Part shown: positions 28,229 to 38,121 of the stretch, piece after piece
Numbering within the stretch: position 1 is the first letter of the stretch
Layout of the letters: every line of letters begins with the position of its first letter
Assembly: GCF_026109735.1 (NCBI RefSeq)
Contig: NZ_CP069620.1
Location: forward strand, 310,001-374,000
Reading direction: 5' to 3'
Origin: Salinimicrobium tongyeongense
GTDB taxonomy: Bacteria; Bacteroidota; Bacteroidia; Flavobacteriales; Flavobacteriaceae
DNA length: 64,000 nucleotides
The notes under the pieces: model-generated
What the model was told of the DNA's origin: nothing
Databases searched by the model: none
What the model saw: only the letters and a program-made list of their open reading frames with translations
Program-made: the position numbers and the translations under genes

Positions 28229-29961
28229 TACTCTAAACGTATATCTGAAACCGATGCGCCCGTGGTGATCATTGGGAACACACATTCTTCCTTTTCTACT
28301 GATACTTCGAGGAAATAAGCCTCTTTTGAAGCCAGCATTTCCTCTACCGCCCCTTTGAGCTGACTCCTTTCTGAAATCTTGTTCGTTTGCAGGTGATAAG
28401 CCTTTGCAATACCTGTAAAATCGGGGTTGACCATTTCGGTGGATGCATAGCGCTTCTCAAAGAACATTTGCTGCCACTGCCTTACCATTCCCAGGAAATT
28501 GTTGTTTAGCACCACAATCTTCACCGGAACGTTCATTTGATAAATAGTTGCCAGTTCCTGAAGGGTCATCTGGAAACCACCATCTCCAATAATGGCGACA
28601 ACTTCGCGGGCTGTACTTCCCATTTTCGCACCAATGGCTGCCGGCAATGCAAAGCCCATGGTTCCGAGTCCGCCCGAAGTCACATTACTTCTGGTAGCAT
28701 TGAATTTCGCATATCGGCAGGCCACCATCTGGTGCTGCCCCACATCTGAAACTATAATGGCATTACCTCCCGAAACTGTATTGATCTCATCGAGTACCTC
28801 AGCCATTTTTATCTTTCCATGCTTTGCTGAAAGGTCATTCTTTATGATCTTTTCATATTCGATGCTGTAAAGCTCTTTAAACCTGTTATGCCATTGTTCA
28901 TGGCTGTTGGGCTGAAGGAATTCGAGCAGTAGCTTTAGCGTTTGCTTCACATCTCCCAGCACCGGGATTTGAGCCTGCACATTTTTGTTCACTTCGGCAG
29001 GATCAATTTCAAAATGTATAACGGTAGCCTGTTTTGCATAGGTGTTGAGATCGCCGGTAACCCGGTCGTCAAAACGCATTCCTATGGCAATAAGTACATC
29101 ACATTCATTGGTTAAGAGGTTTGGTGCATAGTTGCCGTGCATTCCCACCATCCCCACGTTCAAAGGATGATCTGTTTCGAGGGCCGATAAGCCGAGGATG
29201 GTCCAGGCTGCAGGCACGCCAGATTTTTCGATTACCTCTTTCAAAAGTTGCTCTGCACCACCCAGGATCACGCCCTGCCCAAACACGATCATGGGTTTTT
29301 TGGCATTATTAATGGCCTGTGCGGCTCTTTCCACCTGCAATAAGTTCACTTCAGGAAGAGGTTTATAACTCCTTATGCCGGTACATTTCTTATAGCTGAA
29401 ATCGAGGCTGTCAAACTGGGCATCTTTGGTAATGTCTATAAGTACAGGCCCCGGCCGGCCACTGCGGGCAATGTAAAAAGCCTTGGCAAGAACCTGGGGG
29501 ATCTCAGAAGCTTTGGTGACCTGGTAATTCCATTTGGTGATAGGCGTTGAAAGCCCCACCATATCTATTTCCTGGAAAGCATCGCTGCCCAGCAGGTGAG
29601 AACCAACCTGCCCGGTTATACAAACCATGGGGGTGGAATCTATGTGCGCATCGGCAATCCCCGTAATGAGATTGGTTGCACCGGGGCCCGAAGTTGCAAT
29701 GGCAACCCCTACTTTCCCGGTAACCCTTGCATATCCCTGGGCTGCATGTGCGGCGCCCTGTTCGTGGCGGGTGAGCACATGCTCAATTTGATCTTTATAT
29801 TTATAGATTTCATCGTACACAGGCATGATAGCACCGCCGGGATATCCATACATCACCTCGACCCCTTCAGCCAAAAGGCACTTTATCACTGCCTCTGCTC
29901 CCGAAACTTTCAATGTTTCCTCTACGGAAACTTCTTTAAAACCAGCTGTTTTAACTTCCAT
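28228..29961 (-). CDS. ilvB: Acetolactate synthase large subunit
   Basis: ThDP- and FAD-dependent catalytic subunit making acetolactate and acetohydroxybutyrate. 577 residues. Glutamate and ThDP segments: YGYPGGAIMPVYDEIYK, HEQGAAHAAQGYARVTGKVG, ATSGPGATNLITGIADAHID, and the ThDP-Mg motif IIGDGGFQMTLQELATIYQ with the following Asn-Asn. Starts 11 bases after ilvD. Confidence 0.97.
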   Translation of the reverse strand: MEVKTAGFKEVSVEETLKVSGAEAVIKCLLAEGVEVMYGYPGGAIMPVYDEIYKYKDQIEHVLTRHEQGAAHAAQGYARVTGKVGVAIATSGPGATNLITGIADAHIDSTPMVCITGQVGSHLLGSDAFQEIDMVGLSTPITKWNYQVTKASEIPQVLAKAFYIARSGRPGPVLIDITKDAQFDSLDFSYKKCTGIRSYKPLPEVNLLQVERAAQAINNAKKPMIVFGQGVILGGAEQLLKEVIEKSGVPAAWTILGLSALETDHPLNVGMVGMHGNYAPNLLTNECDVLIAIGMRFDDRVTGDLNTYAKQATVIHFEIDPAEVNKNVQAQIPVLGDVKQTLKLLLEFLQPNSHEQWHNRFKELYSIEYEKIIKNDLSAKHGKIKMAEVLDEINTVSGGNAIIVSDVGQHQMVACRYAKFNATRSNVTSGGLGTMGFALPAAIGAKMGSTAREVVAIIGDGGFQMTLQELATIYQMNVPVKIVVLNNNFLGMVRQWQQMFFEKRYASTEMVNPDFTGIAKAYHLQTNKISERSQLKGAVEEMLASKEAYFLEVSVEKEECVFPMITTGASVSDIRLE

Positions 29962-29972
29962 AATTGTCCATA

Positions 29973-31646
29973 TTAAAATTCATCTGTAACACAACCTTCT
30001 GAGGCTGAAGAAACTGTTCTTGCGTATTTGTAAAGCACTCCTTTGCTGAATTTCAGGTTCGGAGCTTTCCATTTATTCCTCCGTTCCTGGATTTCCACCG
30101 GGCTCAAATCCACAGAAATAGTATTTTCTTCAGCATCAATGGTGATCTCATCTCCATCTTCAACCAGGGCTATCAACCCGCCTTCCTGTGCTTCAGGAGT
30201 AATGTGCCCTACTACAAAGCCGTGCGTACCTCCCGAAAATCTTCCGTCGGTGATCAAAGCCACGTCCTTTCCAAGTTTAGCTCCCATGATGGCGGCCGTG
30301 GGTTTCAACATTTCGGGCATTCCCGGACCTCCTTTGGGGCCTTCGTACCTTATCACTACCACATCACCCTTTTGAACTTTCCCTCCAGAAATACCATTAT
30401 TGGCCTCATATTCACTGTTGAATACCCGGGCTTTGCCTTTGAACAACAAGCCCTCTTTTCCCGTGATCTTTGCCACCGATCCGCCTTCAGCCAGATTGCC
30501 GTAGAGGATTCGCAGGTGACCCGAGCTCTTAATGGGTTCTTCAAGAGGTCTTATCACCTGCTGCCCTTCCGTGAGATCGGTAACATCGGCCAGGTTTTCA
30601 GCTAAAGTTTTACCGGTAACCGTAAGGCAGTCGCCGTGAAGCATTCCGTTTTTCAGCATATATTTTAATACCGCCGGAATTCCTCCCACGCGGTGCACAT
30701 CTTCCATCGCAAACCGACCGCTAGGTTTTAGATCGGCCAGGAAAGGTGTGCTGTCACTAATTTTTTCAAAATCTGCAAGGCTGAATGCTACTTCCGCAGC
30801 TTTTGCTATCGCCAAAAAATGGAGTACCGCATTGGTAGACCCGCCGAGCACGGTGATTAGCCGAACGGCATTTTCAAGAGCCTTTCTGGTAACTATATCT
30901 TTAGGTTTGATGTCCTTCTCTACAAGCAGCTGAATTGCCTTTCCGGCGGCTTCACAATCGGCCCTTTTCTCAGCTCCCACAGCCGGATTGGAAGAATTAT
31001 ACGGAAGTGCCATTCCCAAAGCTTCAATAGCCGAGGCCATGGTATTTGCGGTGTACATTCCGCCACAAGCACCTGCACCGGGACAGGCTTTTTCGATGAC
31101 GCTGTTGTAATCTTCATCAGAAATATCGCCCGATACCTTAGAGCCCCAGGCCTCAAACACCGAAACCACATCCAGCTTTTTCCCATTGTGGCAGCCAGAA
31201 GATATAGTACCGCCATAAACCAGGATCGCAGGCCTGTTGATCCTTAACATGGCCATTAAGGCACCGGGCATATTCTTATCGCAACCCACCACGGTAATAA
31301 GTGCATCATAAGACATGGCATGAATAACCGTCTCAACAGAATCTGCAATAATATCCCGCGAAGGCAGCGAATAGCGCATACCGGGAGTACCCATAGAAAT
31401 GCCATCACTTACCCCAATGGTGTTAAAAATGAGGCCTACGAGTTCATTTTGGTTGCAGGATTCCTTTACCAGGCTGGCGAGGTCGTTGAGGTGCATATTA
31501 CAGGGGTTTCCTTCGTAACCTGTGCTTGCTATACCTACAAACGGCTTTTTAAAATCCTCTTTTGTAAGGCCTATGGCATGTAACATGGCCTGAGAGGCCG
31601 GTTGAGATTCACTTTGTGTTAAAATTTTGCTGTACTTATTGTTCAT
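29973..31646 (-). CDS. ilvD: Dihydroxy-acid dehydratase
   Basis: Iron-sulfur enzyme making the 2-oxo acids of valine and isoleucine synthesis. 557 residues: cluster cysteines in [29 protein letters not shown] and [18 protein letters not shown], and the C-terminal [21 protein letters not shown]. First gene of ilvDBNCA. A short upstream ORF overlaps its ATG. Confidence 0.97.
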   Translation of the reverse strand: MNNKYSKILTQSESQPASQAMLHAIGLTKEDFKKPFVGIASTGYEGNPCNMHLNDLASLVKESCNQNELVGLIFNTIGVSDGISMGTPGMRYSLPSRDIIADSVETVIHAMSYDALITVVGCDKNMPGALMAMLRINRPAILVYGGTISSGCHNGKKLDVVSVFEAWGSKVSGDISDEDYNSVIEKACPGAGACGGMYTANTMASAIEALGMALPYNSSNPAVGAEKRADCEAAGKAIQLLVEKDIKPKDIVTRKALENAVRLITVLGGSTNAVLHFLAIAKAAEVAFSLADFEKISDSTPFLADLKPSGRFAMEDVHRVGGIPAVLKYMLKNGMLHGDCLTVTGKTLAENLADVTDLTEGQQVIRPLEEPIKSSGHLRILYGNLAEGGSVAKITGKEGLLFKGKARVFNSEYEANNGISGGKVQKGDVVVIRYEGPKGGPGMPEMLKPTAAIMGAKLGKDVALITDGRFSGGTHGFVVGHITPEAQEGGLIALVEDGDEITIDAEENTISVDLSPVEIQERRNKWKAPNLKFSKGVLYKYARTVSSASEGCVTDEF

Positions 31647-31684
31647 TCCGGGCTTTGATCATTTTTTTCTAAAATTAGGGCCAT
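31643..31684 (-). promoter_or_regulatory. Candidate ilv operon upstream ORF ([13 protein letters not shown])
   Basis: A 13-codon ORF beginning with ATG at 31684 whose TGA overlaps the ilvD ATG (ATGA), allowing translation coupling. It contains Leu-Ile-Leu as codons 3-5. The branched-chain content is weaker than in the leu leader, so chance is possible. Confidence 0.3.
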
Positions 31685-31829
31685 AATATTTGCACAAACA
31701 CCAAGAAACGGATGTGAAATTATTTTCAGAAGCAATAAAACAAGTACAACTAACTGATTAACATATACTTACATGTAATTGATTTACGACAGCTAAATCC
31801 CAAAAGATCTTTTCAGAAGAAAAAAATGC

Positions 31830-31863
31830 ATAAAAAAAGCCGTTTAAAAAACGGCTTTTTGAG
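31830..31863 (-). terminator. Terminator of the arginine operon (after argH)
   Basis: AAAAAGCCGTTT and AAACGGCTTTTT pair around a short loop, with T tracts on both strands. It lies 20 bases after the argH stop and separates argH from the ilv promoter region. The interval 31685-31829 holds no gene. Confidence 0.8.
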
Positions 31864-31883
31864 AGGTAAGGATGTCAATTTTC

Positions 31884-33164
31884 TTAATTCACAGCATCCT
31901 GCTTCTTTCTTATCCCGTCAAGGGCAAGATTGTCTTTACTGCCGCTGTGGGTGTGATCTTTATTGCCCACAGGTTCATAAGTACCTTTTTGTACCTGCTC
32001 CCCAATGATCTGGTAAGCCTCCCTAAAGGATTTTCCTTCCATCACCAGGTCGTTAATGCTGTCTACCGTAAACAGGTATTTATATTTTTCATCCTGCAGG
32101 TTTACCTCCTTAACAATGATTTGGGAGATGGAATGGGTGAACACATCGAGGATCTCTTTTAAACTTTCTACGGAAAAAATGCTGTTCTCCTTGATGACCT
32201 GGAAATCCCTGTGGTACCCGCTTGGCAGGTTATTGGTCACCAAAACCATTTCACCGGCTATCGCCTGAAGTTTATTGCTTTTTCCCCTTACCAGCTCAAA
32301 AACATCGGGGTTCTTTTTGTGGGGCATTATGCTGGAGCCGGTAGTAAGCGCCTCCGGAAAGCTGATAAAGGAAAAATTCTGGCTCATATAAAGGCAGATG
32401 TCCATAGAAAAACGGGAAAGCGTATTGGCCACCGAAGCTATTGCCGAAGTCACCACCCTTTCACTTTTCCCCCGGCTCATCTGGGCTGCAACCACGTTGT
32501 ATTTCAAGGTGGAAAAACCGAGCTCTTTGGTTGTGAATTCCCTATCTATGGGAAATGAGGAGCCATAGCCTGCGGCAGAACCTAATGGGTTTTGGTCTAC
32601 TACTTTTAGAGCTCCTTTGAGCTGGTACAGGTCATCTACTAAAATTTCTGCATAAGCCGAAAACCAGAGGCCAAAAGAAGAAGGCATGGCCACCTGCAAA
32701 TGGGTGTAGCCGGGCAGGAGGCTGTTTTTATGCTCTTCAGCGAGTTTTAGAAGTACGTTTATCAGCTGGTTCACCCGACTGATGATCTCCTGCAGGTTTT
32801 CTTTGAAATAAAGCTGCAATGCCACCAAAACCTGGTCATTCCGGGAGCGGGCAGTATGGATTTTCTTTCCGGTGTCTCCCAGCTTTTTGGTGAGTTCAAA
32901 TTCTATTTTGGAGTGCACATCTTCAAAATCTTCTTCAATCACAAAAATCCCATCTTTTACCTGCTGCTGAAGCTGCCGCAGCCCTTCAACCAACTCCTTT
33001 ACCTCAGCTTCACTGATCAGCCCCACTTTTCCCAGCATCTTTGCATGTGCCGCCGAAGCCTGCAGGTCGTATTTTGCAAGAAACATATCCAGTTCCCTGT
33101 CGTTTCCCACAGTAAAGTTTTCGATCTTTTTGTCTATTGATATTCCTTTATCCCAAAGTTTCAT
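31884..33164 (-). CDS. argH: Argininosuccinate lyase
   Basis: Last step of arginine synthesis, splitting argininosuccinate into arginine and fumarate. 426 residues of the fumarase/aspartase superfamily: HTARSRNDQVLVALQLYFKE, LLPGYTHLQVAMPSSFGLW, and the catalytic-serine loop TTGSSIMPHKKNPDVFELVRG. Last gene of the arginine operon. The 55-bp gap before it contains a perfect palindromic hairpin. Confidence 0.97.
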   Translation of the reverse strand: MKLWDKGISIDKKIENFTVGNDRELDMFLAKYDLQASAAHAKMLGKVGLISEAEVKELVEGLRQLQQQVKDGIFVIEEDFEDVHSKIEFELTKKLGDTGKKIHTARSRNDQVLVALQLYFKENLQEIISRVNQLINVLLKLAEEHKNSLLPGYTHLQVAMPSSFGLWFSAYAEILVDDLYQLKGALKVVDQNPLGSAAGYGSSFPIDREFTTKELGFSTLKYNVVAAQMSRGKSERVVTSAIASVANTLSRFSMDICLYMSQNFSFISFPEALTTGSSIMPHKKNPDVFELVRGKSNKLQAIAGEMVLVTNNLPSGYHRDFQVIKENSIFSVESLKEILDVFTHSISQIIVKEVNLQDEKYKYLFTVDSINDLVMEGKSFREAYQIIGEQVQKGTYEPVGNKDHTHSGSKDNLALDGIRKKQDAVN

Positions 33165-33178
33165 GTCTATACCTTTAT

Positions 33179-33211
33179 AGGCCTAACAGGTCTCCAAGAC
33201 CTGTTAGGCCT
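33179..33211. repeat. REP-like palindromic hairpin, copy 2
   Basis: AGGCCTAACAGGTCT (33179-33193) and AGACCTGTTAGGCCT (33197-33211) are exact reverse complements with a 3-base loop. It lies in the argE-argH gap. Confidence 0.8.
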
Positions 33212-33219
33212 GTTATTGT

Positions 33220-34290
33220 TTATTTCAATGCCTTTTCCAGCAACTTAATATATTTCTCTATACCCTCTTCTACTTCGTTCACAAAGATAAACTCATCGGC
33301 CGAATGTGACCTGGTGGAATCTCCCGGACCTAATTTTAAGGAAGGGCAAGTGAGCATGGCCTGGTCGCTAAGCGTGGGTGAGCCATAGGTTTTCATACCT
33401 AAAGAAGTTCCGGCTTTTACCAGCGGATGCTCTTTGGGAATGGAAGAAGAATTCAGTCGTAAAGATCGGGGTTTTATCTCGTCTACGGGAGCTTGTTCTG
33501 CCAAAACAGCTGCAATTTCGGCATTAGTGTAACGGTCATTCACCCGCACATCTACCACAAGTTCTACCTGTGCCGGCACTACATTGTGCTGGCTTCCGGC
33601 TTTAATCTGGGTGACAGTGAGCTTCACTTCCCCTAAAGCTTCTGAAACTTTTTCAAATTTACAGGCTTCAAACCACTGTAAGGCTTTTGCCGATTTATAG
33701 ATAGCATTATCATCGTTGGGATGTGCAGCGTGTGAAGGAGTACCTTTTACAATAGCATCAAAAACCACCAGCCCTTTTTCGGCAATAGCCAGGTTCATTA
33801 GAGTAGGTTCCCCAACAATGGCGACATCCACCTTTGGCAGCAATGGCAACACACAGGCAATGCCATTCTTCCCGTTGATCTCCTCTTCGGCAGTACCGGC
33901 AAAAACAAGGTTATGAGACAAGCCTTCAGCTTTGTAAAAGTAGGTGAAAGTGGCCAGCAGGGATACCAAACACCCGCCTGCATCGTTACTTCCAAGGCCG
34001 AACAGTTTTCCTTCAGTAATCTCAGCATTAAAAGGATCTTTTGTATAAGCTAAATTCGGTTTAACTGTATCATGATGAGAATTAAGCAATAAAGTGGGTT
34101 TTGTATCTTCAAAGTTCTTATTCACTGCCCACACGTTGTTCAGGTGGCGCTGAAAAGGAATCTCATGATCTTTGAACCACTGCTCAAGCAATGCGGCTGT
34201 ACCTTCTTCTTCTCCTGAAAAAGATTGTGTGGAAATCAACTTTTTGAGAAGTTCCAGGGCTTCTTTCTGTAAATTAGCTATGTCTTTCAT
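33220..34290 (-). CDS. argE: M20 deacylase ArgE (acetyl/succinyl-ornithine or -citrulline deacylase)
   Basis: Zinc-dependent M20 peptidase-fold enzyme, 356 residues. Metal ligands: LLNSHHDTVKPN, GLGSNDAGGCLVSLL and GTAEEEINGKNGI; the dimerisation domain runs through about 170-275. In operons with an acetyl/succinyl-ornithine transcarbamylase the substrate is the N-acylated citrulline, so this enzyme probably removes the acyl group after the ArgF' step. Overlaps argB by 4 bases. Confidence 0.9.
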   Translation of the reverse strand: MKDIANLQKEALELLKKLISTQSFSGEEEGTAALLEQWFKDHEIPFQRHLNNVWAVNKNFEDTKPTLLLNSHHDTVKPNLAYTKDPFNAEITEGKLFGLGSNDAGGCLVSLLATFTYFYKAEGLSHNLVFAGTAEEEINGKNGIACVLPLLPKVDVAIVGEPTLMNLAIAEKGLVVFDAIVKGTPSHAAHPNDDNAIYKSAKALQWFEACKFEKVSEALGEVKLTVTQIKAGSQHNVVPAQVELVVDVRVNDRYTNAEIAAVLAEQAPVDEIKPRSLRLNSSSIPKEHPLVKAGTSLGMKTYGSPTLSDQAMLTCPSLKLGPGDSTRSHSADEFIFVNEVEEGIEKYIKLLEKALK

Positions 34291-35066
34291 CTTGTGATTT
34301 TTGTACAGGAATTGTCGGGTTTAAAAATATCGGCATTTCCGAGGAAGATCTCGTTAACGCCGTGCTCAAGAGCTTCAAAACAATTGTGCAGCTTTGGCAG
34401 CATGCCTTCGCTTATAACTTTATTTTCCAGGAGCTGCTTATACTTATCTTTATCAATTTCAGCAATAACCGAGTTTTCATCCTGCGGATTGGCTAGAACA
34501 CCCGCTTTTTCAAAGCAAAAATACAGCCGCGTGTTATAAACACTGCTCATGGCTTTGGAGATTTCCGCAGCAACAGAATCTCCGTTGGTATTCAAAAGCT
34601 GTCCCTCAAGGGTAGCTGAAATCGCTGAAAACACCGGGATGCACTCCTGCCCCAGCAGGCTGTTGATAAAACTCACATTCACGGTTTCGATGTCTCCCAC
34701 AAAACCATAATCAATTTCTTTAACCGCACGTTTTTTAGAAATAATACTTTTCCCGTCTGCCCCGCACAAGCCAATGGCGTTGGCCCCAAGAGCCTGAAGC
34801 CTGGCAACAATGCTCTTGTTGATGAGTCCGCCGTAGGTCATTACGATCACTTTGAGCGAGTTGGCATCGGTAATTCTGCGGCCGTCAATCATCTGAGTGG
34901 CGAAACCAAGTTTGGAAGCCATTTCGGTGGCCATGTTTCCACCGCCGTGCACCAGGATCTTTGGCCCTTTAAGGGCGGCAAAATCCCGGAGGAATGAAGA
35001 CAGGCGTTCTTCGTTTTCTATGAGCTTCCCTCCTATTTTTACAATGCTGAGATCTTGTTTTCCCAT
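34287..35066 (-). CDS. argB: N-acetylglutamate (or N-succinylglutamate) kinase
   Basis: Amino acid kinase family, 259 residues: VKIGGKLIENEERLSSFL, LVHGGGNMATEMASKLG, and the ATP-binding NTNGDSVAAEISKAM. Phosphorylates the N-acylated glutamate. Starts 75 bases after argF'. That gap, unlike the others, holds no palindromic hairpin. Confidence 0.94.
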   Translation of the reverse strand: MGKQDLSIVKIGGKLIENEERLSSFLRDFAALKGPKILVHGGGNMATEMASKLGFATQMIDGRRITDANSLKVIVMTYGGLINKSIVARLQALGANAIGLCGADGKSIISKKRAVKEIDYGFVGDIETVNVSFINSLLGQECIPVFSAISATLEGQLLNTNGDSVAAEISKAMSSVYNTRLYFCFEKAGVLANPQDENSVIAEIDKDKYKQLLENKVISEGMLPKLHNCFEALEHGVNEIFLGNADIFKPDNSCTKITR

Positions 35067-35141
35067 GTGGACATGTTTTCGGCTTTTTAGCCTGAGATTA
35101 TTTACTTTCTGAATTTATTTCGGCTTTAAAATGTGCCCTTT

Positions 35142-36098
35142 TTAAGAGTTTTCCCCTGCATTTTCAAGCAGCTTCTTCAGCACCACCTGTGCGGCAAACG
35201 TCCTGTTTCCGGCCTGTTGGATTACTACGGAATTAGGGCTGTCTAACACCGCATCAGCAATTACCACATTTCGCCTTACCGGAAGGCAATGCAGTACTTT
35301 GGCATCATTCGTTAAAAGCATTTTTTTACCAGAAAAGGTCCAGGAACTGCCTTCAGATAAGATCTTTCCGTAGCTTTCATAGCTGCTCCAGTTCTTTACA
35401 TAAACAAAATCGGCATCTTTAAGGGCCTCATCCTGATCGTGGAATACCTGCGTATCCTTTCTCACTTCAGGATTCAGGTCATAACCCGGCGGATTGGCAA
35501 TTACAAAATCAACATCCATTCGGTGCATGGCCTCGACAAACGAATTGGGAACGCTTTGAGGCAAGGCCCGCGGGTGAGGTGCCCAGGTGAGCACCACTTT
35601 TGGCCTTTTGGTTTTTTGAAGCTCGGTAATGGTCATGGCATCGGTGAGGGCCTGCAGCGGATGTCCGGTCGCGCTTTCCAGGTTAACCACGGGTACTGTA
35701 GCGTATTTCTTAAAACTTTTTATCACCAGGTCTTCTTCATCCTTTTTTCTGTCCTCAAGACCGGGAAATGCCCTAACCGCAATAATATCACAATATTGGG
35801 ATAAAACGGCAACTGCTTCTTTGATGTGTTCTGCTTTATTGGAATTCATTATGGCACCATCTTCAAATTCCAACGCCCAACCGTCTTTATCGGCATTCAT
35901 CACCATCACGTCCATACCGAGGAGCTTTGCAGCTTTTTCGGTACTTAGGCGGGTGCGAAGGCTGGGGTTAAAAAACAACATTCCCAAAGTCTTTCCTTTA
36001 CCCAGGTTTGCTGCAGTATTGTTGTTTTTAAGCTGAAGCCCTTCAGTTATCGTCTGTTCAAAATTTTCTATATCTGACAGGCTGATATAATTCTTCAT
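35142..36098 (-). CDS. argF': N-acylornithine transcarbamylase (acetyl/succinylornithine type)
   Basis: Carbamoyltransferase acting on N-acylated ornithine instead of ornithine; 318 residues. Carbamoyl-phosphate loop NPSLRTRLST, LESATGHPLQALTDAM and the C-terminal HCLPVRRNVVIADAVLD. From memory, the Xanthomonas acetylornithine enzyme has Glu92 and the Bacteroides fragilis succinylornithine enzyme Pro90 in the loop before the conserved Glu-His. Here that position is Ala89 (SNKAEHIKEA), so succinylornithine is the more likely substrate. This would make the whole pathway run on succinylated intermediates. Confidence 0.9.
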   Translation of the reverse strand: MKNYISLSDIENFEQTITEGLQLKNNNTAANLGKGKTLGMLFFNPSLRTRLSTEKAAKLLGMDVMVMNADKDGWALEFEDGAIMNSNKAEHIKEAVAVLSQYCDIIAVRAFPGLEDRKKDEEDLVIKSFKKYATVPVVNLESATGHPLQALTDAMTITELQKTKRPKVVLTWAPHPRALPQSVPNSFVEAMHRMDVDFVIANPPGYDLNPEVRKDTQVFHDQDEALKDADFVYVKNWSSYESYGKILSEGSSWTFSGKKMLLTNDAKVLHCLPVRRNVVIADAVLDSPNSVVIQQAGNRTFAAQVVLKKLLENAGENS

Positions 36099-36118
36099 TT
36101 TTAAAAATATGTTTATTG

Positions 36119-36151
36119 AGACCTCAAGGGTTTAAAAAACCTGTGAGGTCT
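36119..36151. repeat. REP-like palindromic hairpin, copy 3
   Basis: AGACCTCAAGGGTTT (36119-36133) pairs with AAACCTGTGAGGTCT (36137-36151) with two mismatches. It lies in the argD-argF' gap. Confidence 0.7.
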
Positions 36152-36181
36152 CATTTTAATCTGTGAGATTTTATTTATTCT

Positions 36182-37312
36182 TTATTTTTCAAGTGCCGAT
36201 TTTAAGGCCGAAAAGAACTGCTCAAAATGCCCTTTTTGGATACTTAGCGGCGGCAGGATTCGCAATAACTTTTTATTGGAAGCTGCACCTGTAAAGACCT
36301 GGTAATTGAACAACAGGTCTTTCCGAAGAGCGGCTACTTCAAAGTCAAATTCGAGTCCCAGCATCAGGCCTCTTCCTTTTATTTTCTTTACCTGCGGAAT
36401 TTCAGTGGCTTTTTCCTTTACATATTCAAAGATTTCAGCGGCATTTTGCATCAGGTTTTCATTTTTAATCGCGTCAAGAACGGCAATACCCGCTGCACAG
36501 GCCAAATGATTACCTCCAAAGGTGGTTCCCAGCAGGCCGTGCCTGGCTTCAATTTCCGAAGAAATAAGGATTCCACCTATTGGAAACCCGTTGCCCATTC
36601 CTTTTGCCACCGAAATAATATCGGGGTAAATTTGATGTTTTTGGAAGGCAAAGAAATCGCCCGTGCGGCCGTAACCCGACTGCACTTCATCGGCTATCAG
36701 GAGCGCGTTGTATTTCCGGCAAAGCTTCGCGGTAGCCTGATAAAATTCTGTTGAAGCTTCATCGAGACCACCAACGCCCTGAATGACCTCCACAATGACC
36801 CCGGCAACATCCCCTTTTAAAAGCTCATTTTCGAGGCCTACCACATCTTCAAAAGAAAGGCAGGTAACTTCATGAGCCTTGTTAAAAGGAGCTTTTATAC
36901 TTTCATTATCGGTCACTGCCACAGCACCGGAAGTCCTTCCGTGGAAGGCATTTTTGAAATAGATGATCCTGCTTTTCCCTGTGTGGAAGGAGGCGAGTTT
37001 TAGTGCATTTTCGTTAGCCTCGGCACCCGAATTACAAAGGAAAAGTTTATAATTTTCAAGTCCAGAAGCCTGTAAAAGCTTTTCGGCAAGTTCATCCTGT
37101 AACGGATTTTTTATGGAATTGGAATAAAATCCCAGTTTTTGAACCTGCTCCTGTACGGCTTTCACATAAGAAGGATGGGAATGGCCTATCGAAATTACGG
37201 CATGACCGCCATACAAATCGAGATACTTTTTGCCTTCAGCATCAAACACGTGGCAGCCTTCTCCCTTTACAGGAGTAATATTATATAATGGATAAACGTC
37301 AAATAAATTCAT
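36182..37312 (-). CDS. argD: Acylornithine aminotransferase
   Basis: PLP class-III aminotransferase converting N-acylglutamate semialdehyde to N-acylornithine. 376 residues: FLCNSGAEANENALKLA, AFHGRTSGAVAVTDN, LLIADEVQSGYGRTGDFFA, and the PLP lysine in ISVAKGMGNGFPIGGIL. It starts 4 bases after the proC stop. Confidence 0.94.
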   Translation of the reverse strand: MNLFDVYPLYNITPVKGEGCHVFDAEGKKYLDLYGGHAVISIGHSHPSYVKAVQEQVQKLGFYSNSIKNPLQDELAEKLLQASGLENYKLFLCNSGAEANENALKLASFHTGKSRIIYFKNAFHGRTSGAVAVTDNESIKAPFNKAHEVTCLSFEDVVGLENELLKGDVAGVIVEVIQGVGGLDEASTEFYQATAKLCRKYNALLIADEVQSGYGRTGDFFAFQKHQIYPDIISVAKGMGNGFPIGGILISSEIEARHGLLGTTFGGNHLACAAGIAVLDAIKNENLMQNAAEIFEYVKEKATEIPQVKKIKGRGLMLGLEFDFEVAALRKDLLFNYQVFTGAASNKKLLRILPPLSIQKGHFEQFFSALKSALEK

Positions 37313-37316
37313 GGGG

Positions 37317-38105
37317 CTAATTAGAAATATTATTGATTTTTTTGAATGAAGCCTGCATTCCCCGTATTAGCGAAGAACTGAGGCCGTGGTGCTCCATTTC
37401 GTTAAGGCCTTCAATGGTACAGCCCATAGGAGTGGTTACTTTGTCTATTTCTTCTTCGGGATGTTTACCCGATTCTATCAATAAACTCGCTGCACCAAGA
37501 CAGGTTTGCATGGATAGTTGCTGTGCCTCTTTAGCGTCAAAACCCAACTGCACGGCACTTTGAGTGGTTGCCCTTATTAATCGCATCCAAAAAGCAATAC
37601 CGCTGGCGCATATTACTGTTGCCGCCTGCATTTTGTTTTCGGGAATTACCATGCTGGTGCCCATTTTGTTGAAAATGGCCTCTGCTACCTGAAGTTGTTT
37701 TCGCCCTTTTTCATTACTGCAAAGGCAGGTCATTGATTTCTTTACGGCAATGGCAGTGTTAGGCATTGCCCGGATTATGATATGATCTCCCACCAAATCT
37801 TCGATCCTGCTTACACTCACTCCCGTGATGGTCGAAATAATCACATGCCTCTCGTGCAGGTCGTTTTTAATTTCCTCCAGTACGGTTTCAATTTGCTTGG
37901 GTTGCACTGCCAGGATGAGAATATCAGAATTTTGAACAGCTTCCCGGTTACTTTTCGTAACCACCACATTCTCATATTCAGAATATTGCTGAATAGCCTC
38001 TGTTTTTCTTTTAGTGAGATAAAGGGTGTTGTAAGCATTGCTCACCAGGAGTCCTTTGGCGATTGAGAGCCCCAGGTTTCCCGCTCCAAGAATTGCTATT
38101 TTCAT
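37317..38105 (-). CDS. proC: Pyrroline-5-carboxylate reductase
   Basis: Last step of proline synthesis. The start at 38105 (MKIAILGAGNLGLSIAKGLL) is chosen because it begins the Rossmann motif; 262 residues. Conserved ILAVQPKQIETVLEEI, IIRAMPNTAIAVKKSMT and the C-terminal substrate helix GCTIEGLNEMEHHGL. Its place between argC and argD ties proline and arginine formation from glutamate semialdehyde derivatives to one transcript. Confidence 0.93.
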   Translation of the reverse strand: MKIAILGAGNLGLSIAKGLLVSNAYNTLYLTKRKTEAIQQYSEYENVVVTKSNREAVQNSDILILAVQPKQIETVLEEIKNDLHERHVIISTITGVSVSRIEDLVGDHIIIRAMPNTAIAVKKSMTCLCSNEKGRKQLQVAEAIFNKMGTSMVIPENKMQAATVICASGIAFWMRLIRATTQSAVQLGFDAKEAQQLSMQTCLGAASLLIESGKHPEEEIDKVTTPMGCTIEGLNEMEHHGLSSSLIRGMQASFKKINNISN

Positions 38106-38121
38106 ATCTGGTAGGTTTAAG

